A model generated the notes under the pieces. That model saw only the letters and a program-made list of their open reading frames with translations. It was not told the origin of the DNA and made no database searches. A stretch of 64,000 nt of DNA from positions 124,001 to 188,000 of the forward strand of contig NZ_BLLN01000002.1 in the NCBI RefSeq assembly GCF_011170125.1, written 5' to 3'. Below, piece after piece: positions 26,795-34,581 of the stretch; position 1 is the first letter of the stretch; the number at the start of each line of letters is the position of its first letter. The DNA is from Streptomyces diastaticus subsp. diastaticus (lineage in GTDB: Bacteria > Actinomycetota > Actinomycetes > Streptomycetales > Streptomycetaceae). A program made the position numbers and the translations under genes.

Positions 26795-28290
26795 TGGCCT
26801 TCCGCGGATTCGACGCCGCCAAGCTGCGGGCGCTCGCCGGCGACCTGGACCGGAAGGCCGGGGACTCGGCCGGCCTCCACTCCAGACTGGCGACGCTCCT
26901 CACCACCGCCCAGCAGAACCTGCCGCCGGGCCAGGCCGCCTCCCGCGACCCCGACCTCCAGGGCCTCGTCGGCGACCTGGTGCCGATGCCGTCCTTCTTC
27001 GGCGGACGCCGCCGCCTGCCCGGCTCCCTGCAGAGCGAACTCGGGGACATGCAGGGCTCCATGAAGCGCCGGGTACGCCAGATGGAGGGCCTCCAGGAGC
27101 TGGAGAAGCTCGGCTACCCGGTCAGTGACGGCAGCGTCTTCCTGGACGAGAAGCCGCCCGACCCGAAGAAGATCGACGACGCCCTGCGCAACTTCCAGGG
27201 CCTGCGCGGCACCGACTTCGGCACCAACGGCAACCGGGACGACCTGGAGAGGATCGCCGCCGAACTGGACGGGCTGAGCGGCGCCGAGCTGGACGTCTTC
27301 ATGTCGAAGGCGTCCCCCGACGACCTCGCCTTCTACAACGAGTTGCTCTCCGACACCTCGGACTCCGGCTGGAACCCGTTCGACGAGAACGGCCTGCCCG
27401 AGGACCAGCGCCGCGACACGCTCAGCCTGATGCTGTCCAGGATCAGCCCGCAGAACGTCGCCAAGTTCCAGACGGCCTTCCCGGACATGCAGCCCACCTT
27501 CACCAACACGGGCGCCTACGAGAGCGGCGGCAACGACCAGAACGGCCTGACCAACAACGGCATCCACTGGGCACCCCCCTCGGACCCGCTGTTCCGCGAC
27601 GGCGTCTCCGCCGACGACGTCAGCCAGAACCAGTTCGGCGACTGCTGGTACGTGGCCTCGCTGGCCGGGCTCTCCCAGCAGAACCCGAAGTTCATCGAGG
27701 AGGGCATCAAGGAGAACCCGAACGGCACGGTCAGCGTCCGCGTCTGGGACAAGGAGGGCAACCACCACTGGGTCACCATGACCGCCGACCTGCCCACCGA
27801 CCAGAACGGCGACCCGATCAGCACGTACGGCAACGGCGAGACCTGGCCCGCGTACTACGAGAAGGCCTTCGCGATGGTCTACTCGGAGGACGGCGAGGGC
27901 GAACGCGGCTACGGCGGCATCGAGGGCGACGACCCCAAGAAGTCCGCGCCCTACCTGACCGGCCAGGAGGGTGAGGACCTGCGCACCGGCGGCTTCCTCG
28001 GCATCGGCTCGGGCCAGGACAAGGACATCGACCGGCTGCGCGAGGCCTACGAGTCGGGCCAGGTCGTCACCGTCTCCACCCCTGACGACGAGAGCCTCGA
28101 CAAGGACCACCCCAAGGAGTGGGGCAGCACCTACCACACCAACCACGCCTACTACGTGCGGGGTTTCACCGACGACGGCAAGGTCGTCCTCGGCAACCCC
28201 TGGGGCACCCAGGGCTATCCGCCGATCACCGTCAGCCAGGACCAGCTCGACAAGTACTTCCACTACCCCGAGGCCTTCGATGTCCCGTGA
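26794..28290 (+). CDS. Calpain-family (C2) cysteine protease
   Basis: 498 residues. The C-terminal half is a calpain catalytic domain: NQFGDCWYVASLAGL with Cys284, TNHAYYVRGF with His451 and VLGNPWGTQ with Asn468, which gives the full Cys-His-Asn triad and the family's GDCW and NPWG signatures. The TWPAYYEKAFAMVY segment also fits. The N-terminal 260 residues are helical and start like a WXG100-type protein (FDAAKLRALAGDLDRKAGDSAGLHSRL), suggesting a secreted or complexed prodomain; there is no signal peptide. It overlaps the WXG100-like gene before it (TGATG) and the small gene after it by 11 bp. Target proteins are unknown. Calpains usually need calcium; no EF-hand is obvious. Confidence 0.9.
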   Translation: MAFRGFDAAKLRALAGDLDRKAGDSAGLHSRLATLLTTAQQNLPPGQAASRDPDLQGLVGDLVPMPSFFGGRRRLPGSLQSELGDMQGSMKRRVRQMEGLQELEKLGYPVSDGSVFLDEKPPDPKKIDDALRNFQGLRGTDFGTNGNRDDLERIAAELDGLSGAELDVFMSKASPDDLAFYNELLSDTSDSGWNPFDENGLPEDQRRDTLSLMLSRISPQNVAKFQTAFPDMQPTFTNTGAYESGGNDQNGLTNNGIHWAPPSDPLFRDGVSADDVSQNQFGDCWYVASLAGLSQQNPKFIEEGIKENPNGTVSVRVWDKEGNHHWVTMTADLPTDQNGDPISTYGNGETWPAYYEKAFAMVYSEDGEGERGYGGIEGDDPKKSAPYLTGQEGEDLRTGGFLGIGSGQDKDIDRLREAYESGQVVTVSTPDDESLDKDHPKEWGSTYHTNHAYYVRGFTDDGKVVLGNPWGTQGYPPITVSQDQLDKYFHYPEAFDVP

Positions 28291-28615
28291 CGACGACGCC
28301 CCTCGCGTCAAGTACCCCTTCGCGTTCGACGGCCGGTGGGTGCTGCGCCACCACGTGCCGTACTCCGTCGAGCACGAGGGCCGCACCCACCGGATCGTGG
28401 CGACCGTCTTCTCGCAGCCCTCGGTGCACGGCCGCGTCCAGATCAGTTGCGAGGGACTGCCCCCCGTCGAGCACGACGGACTGACCCCGGGCGACACGGT
28501 GGAGGTCACCGGCGACACCTGGCGGGTGGCCGAGGTCGACTACCGCACCCGTGTCGTCCTCGAAGGCCCGGCGGACACCCACGGGGAGGACTCCGGTGAC
28601 CAGGCGGACGCGTAA
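28280..28615 (+). CDS. Small protein with a beta-rich repeat, unknown function
   Basis: 111 residues, no signal peptide or membrane helix, family not recognised with confidence (possibly DUF6406-like). It starts inside the last codons of the calpain-like gene (11-bp overlap) and ends 20 bp inside the next gene, so it is tightly coupled. Its C-terminal part LTPGDTVEVTGDTWRVAEVD then YRTRVVLEG is the same pattern found twice in the adjacent lipoprotein. This suggests shared ancestry and a cytoplasmic/exported pair. It could modulate or be a substrate of the protease; that is inference only. Confidence 0.7.
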   Translation: MSRDDDAPRVKYPFAFDGRWVLRHHVPYSVEHEGRTHRIVATVFSQPSVHGRVQISCEGLPPVEHDGLTPGDTVEVTGDTWRVAEVDYRTRVVLEGPADTHGEDSGDQADA

Positions 28616-29396
28616 GCACGGCTACGGCACGGCAGCGGCCGCCGCGCTGGCCCTGCTGTCCCTGGCGGGTTGCGGCTCGTCACCCGAGGCGGGCGGGGAA
28701 GGCGGCGGTGGGGGCGAGGCGACCCCGGCCGCCCGCGACAAGGGCCCCGCGTGCGTCGGCGAGGCCCCCGGTGAGGGCGGCGTCCACGTCCTGCGGGGCG
28801 GCGGCTTCAAGTTGCCCGGCGGAGGCGGCGTGCAGTACGCCGGGGCCTCCGCGGACGGCACGACGCGGACGGCCACCCTGCGCGACGGCGCCACCTACGC
28901 CTCCGGCCAGGAGCAGTGGAAGGTCACCCCCGGGGCGGAGGTCACCGTCTCCGGTCACGGCTACACGGTGCGGCAACTCTGCGCCCACCGCGTGGTCCTG
29001 GAGCCGCGGGCCGCCGAGGACAGGGCCGCCCTCGCCACCGGGCCGAAGTCGCTCGAACCCCGCCAGGGCGCCGCCGACGCCCCCCTCTGCTTCACCACCA
29101 ACCCCACCGTCCTGGCGGCCGCCGCCAAGGGCTTCCCGCCCGAGGGCGAGACCCTCTCCCTGCTCGGCAACGGCGGGGTACGGCGCTTCCCCACGGGCCT
29201 GTCCGTCACGGTCGCCTACGTCCACAAGGAGACCGGAACCGCCGGCCTCGACGCCAACTGCGCCGGTGTCCAGGTCGCCGGCTACGAGGACGTCCGGCCC
29301 GGGGACACCGTGGAGTTCGCCGGGGTGCGGTTCGAGGTGTCGGCGCTGACCCCACAGGCGGTACGGCTCACCCGCCTGGGCGGGGGGAAGAGCTAG
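28596..29396 (+). CDS. Lipoprotein with two copies of the same beta-rich repeat
   Basis: 266 residues. After TRRTRKHGYG and a hydrophobic stretch comes a lipobox LSLAGCGS, so it is an anchored lipoprotein. A Gly-rich linker follows, then two similar modules of about 100 residues, each ending in a repeat: VTPGAEVTVSGHGYTVRQL and VRPGDTVEFAGVRFEVSAL, each closed by a V-x-L strand. Several cysteines (for example QLCAHRVV, PLCFTTN, DANCAGVQ) could pair. GTG at 28596 is chosen for the GGGGAGGA site; a longer frame from 28551 is less likely. Last gene of the calpain operon; function unknown. Confidence 0.75.
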   Translation: MTRRTRKHGYGTAAAAALALLSLAGCGSSPEAGGEGGGGGEATPAARDKGPACVGEAPGEGGVHVLRGGGFKLPGGGGVQYAGASADGTTRTATLRDGATYASGQEQWKVTPGAEVTVSGHGYTVRQLCAHRVVLEPRAAEDRAALATGPKSLEPRQGAADAPLCFTTNPTVLAAAAKGFPPEGETLSLLGNGGVRRFPTGLSVTVAYVHKETGTAGLDANCAGVQVAGYEDVRPGDTVEFAGVRFEVSALTPQAVRLTRLGGGKS

Positions 29397-29604
29397 GCCT
29401 GCGCCGTGTCCGCCGGTGTCCGCCGGTGTCCGGTGCCGTGCTCTCGGCACGCCTGGCACAAGCTCTCGTACCGGACGTACCCGGGCTTTCGCCCGGTGCG
29501 GCGAGCGTGTGTGCCGGGCACCGTGGGCGCCGTGCGGGATGTGAGGACGTCCCCCAGGGGAAGCGGGGGGCCGGCCGGTGGCCCGCGCCCCCCTCCCCGC
29601 CGGG
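29397..29604. repeat. Intergenic element also found near 49.95 kb
   Basis: This convergent gap holds GTGTCCGCCG repeated in tandem two and a half times (29406-29432), and at 29489-29557 a block that reads almost like 49951-50022: TTCG-CCGGTGCGG, GTGCCGGGCACCG and GCCGTGC-GGA with TGTGA-GAC. A second shared block, GCCTGGCACAAGCTCTCG at 29451, matches GCCTGGCACGCGCTCTCG at 50055. The order of the blocks differs. No coding function is evident. Confidence 0.5.
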
Positions 29605-30639
29605 TCAGCGGTTGATCGACTGGATCTCCTCGACCTCGACCGCCTGCTCGTTCCCGAACGTCCCGTCCGGCAGCGCCTGCGCGGCCGCCACCCCGGTCCC
29701 GGTCCAGCTGATCTCCCAGGTCACCGTCGCCTCCATGGCGTACGACCCGCCGCCGGAGGACCGCAGGTAGGTCACGCCGCACGGCGGCTCCTGGTTCGCC
29801 TTCCCCTTGGCGTACGGTTCCCCGATCGACCCGTCCCCGTTGAGCGCGCACTCCCCCGACGCCGGATGCAACCGCGCGTCCTTCGTCCCCGGCTCGATCG
29901 TCAACGACTTGGGTGTGGCCGTGGTCGTGGCGGACATGTCCAGCCCGCCCACCGCCAACGAGGCCGTCACCGAGACCGGTTTGAACTCCCCACCGTCCAA
30001 CCAGGCCCAGGTCGGCAGATTCACCTTGCTCCTGCCCCCGGGGGCGAGCGTGACCTCCGTCCCGGGCACCTTTATCTGTTCGTAGGCGAGCCCGGCGAGG
30101 ATTTCGGGCGTGATGACGTTCTCGACCTCGGGGGTCTCACCGTTGTCGGCCCAGAAGGGGATCCGGTCGCAGGCGAACTGTTCCTCGAAGGGTGCGTTGG
30201 GATTCTGCACTGCTCCCCACCACATCCCCTCGCCCTCCTTCTCCTCGTTGAAGTTCTCGTATTCCCCGTCGATGTAGTTGTGCCGCTCCTCGTTCCACTT
30301 GTTGCGAGCGTCGGGCGGCAGACCTGGATCGTGAAGTATCGCCTGATAGGTCAACTGGTAGTAGTCGCGAAGCTCGTCCGGGGTCCATTTCGGCGCGTAC
30401 CAGCAGGGCGGCGGCGACCAGTCGGTCTGCGCCGCGGCGACCGGGCCGGCCGCCGGTCCTGAACCATTCTTCGAGGTGTCGTACTTGATCACCTCGACCT
30501 GGGCGTTCAGGTTTCCGTTCTGCTGCCCACCGGAGGGGACCAGCGATTCACCACGGTCCGCCATAGCCGGAGTGCTCGCCACCAGCAGCAGGATGGTCCC
30601 TGCTCCGAGGACCGGACCTCGACGGCTCAGGCGGCGCAC
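29605..30639 (-). CDS. Secreted protein of unknown function
   Basis: 344 residues with a signal peptide (GAGTILLLVASTPAMA, cleavage before DRGES) and no anchor. The mature part is polar, with SPPPCWYAPKWTPDELRDYYQ and FACDRIPFWADN sections and a C-terminal beta-rich region (VTWEISWTGTGVAAAQ). Five or so cysteines probably form disulfides. The family is not recognised, though such ~340-residue secreted proteins with PPPCWY occur in Streptomyces beside small lipoproteins. GTG at 30639 lies 13 bp inside the upstream lipoprotein gene, so the two are co-expressed. Convergent with the calpain operon. Confidence 0.75.
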   Translation of the reverse strand: MRRLSRRGPVLGAGTILLLVASTPAMADRGESLVPSGGQQNGNLNAQVEVIKYDTSKNGSGPAAGPVAAAQTDWSPPPCWYAPKWTPDELRDYYQLTYQAILHDPGLPPDARNKWNEERHNYIDGEYENFNEEKEGEGMWWGAVQNPNAPFEEQFACDRIPFWADNGETPEVENVITPEILAGLAYEQIKVPGTEVTLAPGGRSKVNLPTWAWLDGGEFKPVSVTASLAVGGLDMSATTTATPKSLTIEPGTKDARLHPASGECALNGDGSIGEPYAKGKANQEPPCGVTYLRSSGGGSYAMEATVTWEISWTGTGVAAAQALPDGTFGNEQAVEVEEIQSINR

Positions 30640-31292
30640 TCGGCCACCCCCTGCTTTCCGGTAATGGCCTTAGCGCGCCACGGCCCCTTCCCCGATGTAG
30701 GAGCCTCCAGGACCAGGGTGAAGGAGTAGTAGCTGTTTTCGCTGGGCTCAGTGACCTTCACCTTTCCCCCCTTCACGTTCTTGCTGTAGAACTTCGACTC
30801 GTCCTGGCAATAGGTGACCGACGCGGTCCTGGTCCCGGACAGCTTCACCTGAGCAGAGGGAAATTGCTGCACACCGCTGACAGTGTGCCCCGCTTCCTTG
30901 GCCTGCTTGATCTGATCCTCGGCATAGGTGGCTGCCTGGCTGAGCGGGACCGTGTAGAACTTGTACGGCGAGCTGCGCGGGTCCTGCTCGGTGATGCCGT
31001 AAATGATCGACCTCAGATACTGCTCCGTGTCGTCAAGTACTGCAGCCTCTTTGGCTTCTGAGGGCTTCTGCCAGGCGAACTTGAACTCGACGTCACCCGG
31101 AAACTCCATCTCGGGCCGGTCGATCCCATCCCCCGCTCCCTTCTCGCCAGGCGAAGCCGAAGCCTCGGCGGAGTTCTCCCCCGCGCCTGCGATCTTGTCG
31201 TCCGGGTCGGACGACTCCCCGCCGCAGCCGGTCAGCAGGAGGGCGGTCGCCGTGGCGAGTGCGGTGAGGGCGGGCAACGTTCGGCGGTTCAC
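30627..31292 (-). CDS. Lipoprotein of unknown function
   Basis: 221 residues with a clear lipobox LLLTGCGG at residues 19-25. The mature part starts with an acidic linker, then a compact domain: FPGDVEFKFAWQKPSEAK, VLDDTEQYLRSIIYGI, and strands with TASVTYCQDESKFYSKN. The shape recalls the SnoaL/NTF2-like lipoproteins of actinomycetes, but no firm assignment is possible. GTG at 31292 follows GGGAG. It overlaps the secreted-protein gene downstream. Function unknown; likely surface partner of that protein. Confidence 0.75.
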   Translation of the reverse strand: MNRRTLPALTALATATALLLTGCGGESSDPDDKIAGAGENSAEASASPGEKGAGDGIDRPEMEFPGDVEFKFAWQKPSEAKEAAVLDDTEQYLRSIIYGITEQDPRSSPYKFYTVPLSQAATYAEDQIKQAKEAGHTVSGVQQFPSAQVKLSGTRTASVTYCQDESKFYSKNVKGGKVKVTEPSENSYYSFTLVLEAPTSGKGPWRAKAITGKQGVAECAA

Positions 31293-31404
31293 GTGACGAC
31301 TCCCGGTGCGGGCGAAAGTTCGGACTGGGGAACTGACGCTATCGCCGGGGTATTTGGTTACGCCAGGCGGCTCGGGTGCCCGGCGGGCGAGGGGCCGGAA
31401 AGGG

Positions 31405-31842
31405 TCAGGTGGTGCGCTCGTACGTGCCCGGGCCCCGCTTCCCCTCGCCGGTGACCGTGAGGGTCTCGGCGGGGTCGGCGTCGGGCAGGGTCAGCGTGAG
31501 GGTGCGGTCGGGGCCCGAGGTGCAGGTCAGCGACGCCGTGTAGGCGGTGCGTCCGGCCCGCTGTGCCTCTCCGTTGCACGTGGCGTCCTCGGCCGTGAGC
31601 GTGACCGCCCCGTCGTCACTCACCGTGAGTGTGGCGGGCGCCTCCGGGTCGGCCTTGTCCCAGACACCGGTGAGCGGCCCGGCCGGCCCGGTGGTGGCGG
31701 GGCTGGGCGCGGGTGCGGCGTAGCTGGCGGTGGACTGCGGGGCCGGGGCGTCGTCGCCGGAACCGCAGGCGGCGGTGAGGGCGAGCAGAGGGCCGCACAG
31801 GAGGGCGGCGGCGGTCCGGCCTCGCGGTGTTCGCTTGGGCAC
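31405..31842 (-). CDS. Small lipoprotein
   Basis: 145 residues with lipobox LTAACGS after a basic, hydrophobic leader. A Pro/Ala/Ser-rich linker leads to a small beta domain (LTGVWDKADPEAPATLTVS, TYTASLTCTSG-like, TLTLTLPDADPAETLTVTG) with two cysteines that may pair. GTG at 31842 follows GGGGGAA. Function unknown. Confidence 0.7.
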   Translation of the reverse strand: MPKRTPRGRTAAALLCGPLLALTAACGSGDDAPAPQSTASYAAPAPSPATTGPAGPLTGVWDKADPEAPATLTVSDDGAVTLTAEDATCNGEAQRAGRTAYTASLTCTSGPDRTLTLTLPDADPAETLTVTGEGKRGPGTYERTT

Positions 31843-32322
31843 GGGTTCCCCCGATGGTCTGCGGCGACGGCGACGGTTGTCGCTGGGCACGCTGCCAGCA
31901 GCCTCGCCCCGCGTCAAGCACGCCCCGGCCGCACGTCGGGCAGCCTCCTCACCGCACGGCGGGGCTTTCGTGAGCGGGGGCCGGTCCGGTCGAGGTGGCG
32001 GGACGGCGCGCCGCTCGGCCGTACCTCCCCCGCCCTCGCGCGGCCGGACGGTCCGAACCCGGCCAACTCCCGCGTCTCCAGCGCCGGGACCGGCACAGGA
32101 ACGCTGGTCCAGCGGGCCCGCAGCCCCACGGAATCCACGTCCCCGTGGCGGGAGCCGGAGGGCGTGGGCGTCGCCTACCGGACGGCGGCGGGCGGTGTCC
32201 GTCTCCGCCTCGGCGTCTCCTCCTCGGCTTCGCCCCGGGCGTGGCGGGCGGCCACCGCAGCAATCCGTTCGGATGTCTTGATCAAATCCGGCGACTGTCG
32301 ACAACGCTCGTGGTCAATACAG
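31843..32322. other. 480-bp intergenic region, no gene seen
   Basis: Lies between two minus-strand genes. Frames running through it are uninterrupted only because of the high GC content; none has a ribosome site or known domain. The left-most 100 bases may hold the promoter of the lipoprotein gene; the last 50 bases before 32322 are less GC-rich. Confidence 0.5.
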
Positions 32323-32688
32323 CTAGCGGTCCTTCGTCAGGGACGCCCGCCGCGGTCCCGGCCCCTCAGCCGTTCCCGTGCCCGTCTCCGCACCGCCCGC
32401 GCGCTTCTCACGGCGGGCGGCGACGGCGTGGGCGCCGGCTGAGTGCAGGGAGCGCAGCGCCAGCAGGAGAAAGCCGATGTCGTCGAGGTAGACGGGGTCG
32501 GGCAGCAGGTCGACCGGCGAGACGGTGTAGACCACCGCGGTCCAGAACAGGGCCTTGTTCTGGAGCGGGACGCCGGCGTCCACCAGAAGTCTGCGGGCCC
32601 GGAAGACGCGTACCAGCAGGACGAGGACGGCCGCCAGTCCCGCCAGGGCGAGGACCACGGCGAGGGCGATCCATTGACCGGTGCTCAT
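32323..32688 (-). CDS. YkvA-family (DUF1232) membrane protein
   Basis: 121 residues. One N-terminal membrane helix (WIALAVVLALAGLAAVLVLLV) is followed by a DUF1232 core with its diagnostic ALFWTAVVYTVSPVDLLPDPV and LDDIGFLLLALRSL segments. The tail is Arg/Gly-rich. Function of the family is unknown. ATG at 32688 precedes the first helix directly. Confidence 0.85.
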   Translation of the reverse strand: MSTGQWIALAVVLALAGLAAVLVLLVRVFRARRLLVDAGVPLQNKALFWTAVVYTVSPVDLLPDPVYLDDIGFLLLALRSLHSAGAHAVAARREKRAGGAETGTGTAEGPGPRRASLTKDR

Positions 32689-32755
32689 GGGGCCACGTCT
32701 ACCCCGGCGGGCCGGGGCGCACCGCGCCGGCCCGGTCGCGGGGCGGGCGGCGGCT

Positions 32756-33259
32756 TCACGCGAACCGCTCGCCGCAGCGCGAGCAGTACACCGGCGCCGG
32801 GTCGTCGGAGACGCGGCCGCAGCCGGGGCAGACCCGGTCCATGAAGCAGGGGGCCTCACCGCCGGGGGGCTCGGCCGCGTGGACGGTGCCGGGCGGCGCG
32901 GAACCGATGGACAGGCCGGGGCGGCGGCGGTGGACGGTGAGGTAGGCGAGGCCGTGCGGGCCCGCGGTGAACGCGCGCCGGGAGCCGCGCGGCAGCCACA
33001 GCACGGCGGACTCCTCCAGCGCCGGCCCGTCCGGCTCGACCCGTCCGCTTCCGGCCACGACCACCAGCAGCACGTCGAGGACGGATTCGCGGTGCTCGCC
33101 GACCACCGCGCCGGGCGCCAGCCGCACCAGGTTGGCGTCCAGTTCCCGCCCGTCCTCGGCCAGCCGCCACAGGGCGCCCCGCTCCTCGTCACCGGCCGAC
33201 GCCAGTCGCTCCCGCACCACCGCCAGCAGCTGGGGCCGGGCCCCGGTCGTCTCAGTCAT
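32756..33259 (-). CDS. Cupin-like protein with C-terminal zinc ribbon
   Basis: 167 residues. The N-terminal 110 residues have a cupin-like strand pattern (LVRLAPGAVVGEHRESVLDVLLVVVAG, VLWLPRGSRRAFTAGPHG), with one HRES histidine rather than a full metal triad. The C-terminus is a zinc ribbon: CPGCGRVSDDPAPVYCSRCGERF, two CxxC pairs 13 residues apart. The combination of a sensor-like cupin with a zinc ribbon is unusual. ATG at 33259. Function unknown. Confidence 0.7.
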   Translation of the reverse strand: MTETTGARPQLLAVVRERLASAGDEERGALWRLAEDGRELDANLVRLAPGAVVGEHRESVLDVLLVVVAGSGRVEPDGPALEESAVLWLPRGSRRAFTAGPHGLAYLTVHRRRPGLSIGSAPPGTVHAAEPPGGEAPCFMDRVCPGCGRVSDDPAPVYCSRCGERFA

Positions 33260-33339
33260 GGCTCCGAGCCTGCCACAGGGCACCGGCGGAGCCACGCCGC
33301 CCCGCACCCTTGCCTGGAGCACACCCGAAGGGCTTGGCT

Positions 33340-34341
33340 GTGGACATGAAGTACACGCAGCTCGGACGTACGGGTCTCAAGGTCAGCCGTCTCGTGCTCG
33401 GCACGATGAACTTCGGGCCGAAGACCGGCGAGGCCGAGAGCCACGCCCTCATGGACGCGGCCCTCGACGACGGCATCAACTTCTTCGACACGGCCAACGT
33501 GTACGGCTGGGGGGAGAACAAGGGACGCACCGAGGAGATCCTCGGCACCTGGTTCGCCCAGGGCGCAGGCCGCCGCGACAAGGTGGTCCTGGCCACCAAG
33601 GTGTACGGCAACATGGGTGCCGACGGCGACGTGTGGCCCAACCACGACCGGCTCTCCGCCCTCAACATCCGCCGCGCGGTGGACGCCAGCCTGCGCCGGC
33701 TCCAGACCGACCACATCGACCTCTACCAGTTCCACCACGTCGACCGGCGCACCCCGTTCGACGAGATCTGGCAGGCCATGGACACCCTGGTCCAGCAGGG
33801 CAAGATCCTGTACGCCGGTTCCTCCAACTTCCCCGGTTACAAGATCGCCCAGGCCAACGAGGTGGCCGCCCGCCGCGGCGGCCTCGGCCTGGTCAGCGAG
33901 CAGTGCCTCTACAACCTCGCGGAGCGCCGCGCGGAGATGGAGGTCATCCCGGCCGCCCAGGAGTACGGCCTCGGTGTCATCGCCTGGTCGCCGCTGCACG
34001 GCGGGCTGCTCGGCGGCGCCATCCGCAAGGAGCGCGAGGGCGGCGGGTCGCGCACGAAGGACGGCCGCTCGGGCGACGCGCTGGCCAACTCCACGATCCG
34101 CGCGCAGGTCCAGGCGTACGAGGACCTGCTGGAGAAGCACGGTCTGGAGCCGGGCGAGGTGGCGCTGGCCTGGCTGCTGACGCGGCCCGGGGTGACCGGG
34201 CCGATCGTCGGGCCGCGCACCGACGAGCAGCTCGCCTCGGCGGTCCGGGCCGTGGAGCTGGAGCTGCCGCGGGAGCTGCTCAGCTCGCTCGACGAGATCT
34301 TCCCCGGCCCGGGGCCGTCCCCGGAGGCGTTCGCCTGGTAG
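33340..34341 (+). CDS. Aldo/keto reductase
   Basis: 333 residues, NADPH-dependent aldo/keto reductase of the YhdN/AKR11-13 type. Motifs: YTQLGRTGLKVSRLVLGTMNFG at the start, FDTANVYGWGENK with the catalytic Asp and Tyr, DHIDLYQFHHVDRRTP with the catalytic His, AGSSNFPGYKI and PIVGPRTDEQLASAV for the NADPH-binding end. GTG at 33340 is favoured because GAAGGG lies 7 bases upstream; the in-frame ATG at 33346 is the alternative. Substrate unknown. Followed by a terminator. Confidence 0.92.
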   Translation: MDMKYTQLGRTGLKVSRLVLGTMNFGPKTGEAESHALMDAALDDGINFFDTANVYGWGENKGRTEEILGTWFAQGAGRRDKVVLATKVYGNMGADGDVWPNHDRLSALNIRRAVDASLRRLQTDHIDLYQFHHVDRRTPFDEIWQAMDTLVQQGKILYAGSSNFPGYKIAQANEVAARRGGLGLVSEQCLYNLAERRAEMEVIPAAQEYGLGVIAWSPLHGGLLGGAIRKEREGGGSRTKDGRSGDALANSTIRAQVQAYEDLLEKHGLEPGEVALAWLLTRPGVTGPIVGPRTDEQLASAVRAVELELPRELLSSLDEIFPGPGPSPEAFAW

Positions 34342-34359
34342 GGGCCGCCGAAGCGGCGG

Positions 34360-34389
34360 GCGCCCCCGGAGCCACGGTTCCGGGGGCGC
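34360..34389 (+). terminator. Terminator of the aldo/keto reductase gene
   Basis: Perfect 11-bp stem (GCGCCCCCGGA with its complement) and 8-nt loop, 18 bp after the stop codon; may also serve the 29-residue gene opposite. Confidence 0.75.
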
Positions 34390-34404
34390 TTCCCCGCGTA
34401 CGTG

Positions 34405-34494
34405 TCAGGCGCCGACGGCCGCCGAGACGGCGATGACGGCGAACATCAGTACGAGCACACCGGCCATGATCCGGTTCCTGGTCTTGGGGTCCAC
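34405..34494 (-). CDS. Small single-pass membrane peptide (29 aa)
   Basis: Reads MDPKTRNRIMAGVLVLMFA and then VIAVSAAVGA: a short basic N-terminus and one membrane helix. It starts with GTG at 34494 behind TAACCT (34502-34507) at 7 nt, the spacing of a leaderless transcript. Small proteins with this MDPKTRNRIMAG-like start occur near MFS transporters in Streptomyces; one such family is named transporter-associated, though I am not sure this is the same one. An MFS gene lies 760 bp away. Confidence 0.65.
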   Translation of the reverse strand: MDPKTRNRIMAGVLVLMFAVIAVSAAVGA

Positions 34495-34501
34495 GCCTAC
34501 G

Positions 34502-34507
34502 AGGTTA
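34502..34507 (-). promoter_or_regulatory. -10 box of leaderless membrane-peptide gene
   Basis: TAACCT on the minus strand, 7 nt before the GTG of the 29-residue frame. Confidence 0.5.
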
Positions 34508-34581
34508 ACGGCCTGGTGGCGCGGTCCGGGCCCGGGGTGACGGACCCCACGGCCCCCACGGACCCGACGCGCCCCCCGCGG

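Noticed and set aside
29406..29432. Short tandem repeat GTGTCCGCCG, possible CRISPR or minisatellite
   Set aside because: Only two and a half units of 10 bases, no spacers and no cas gene.
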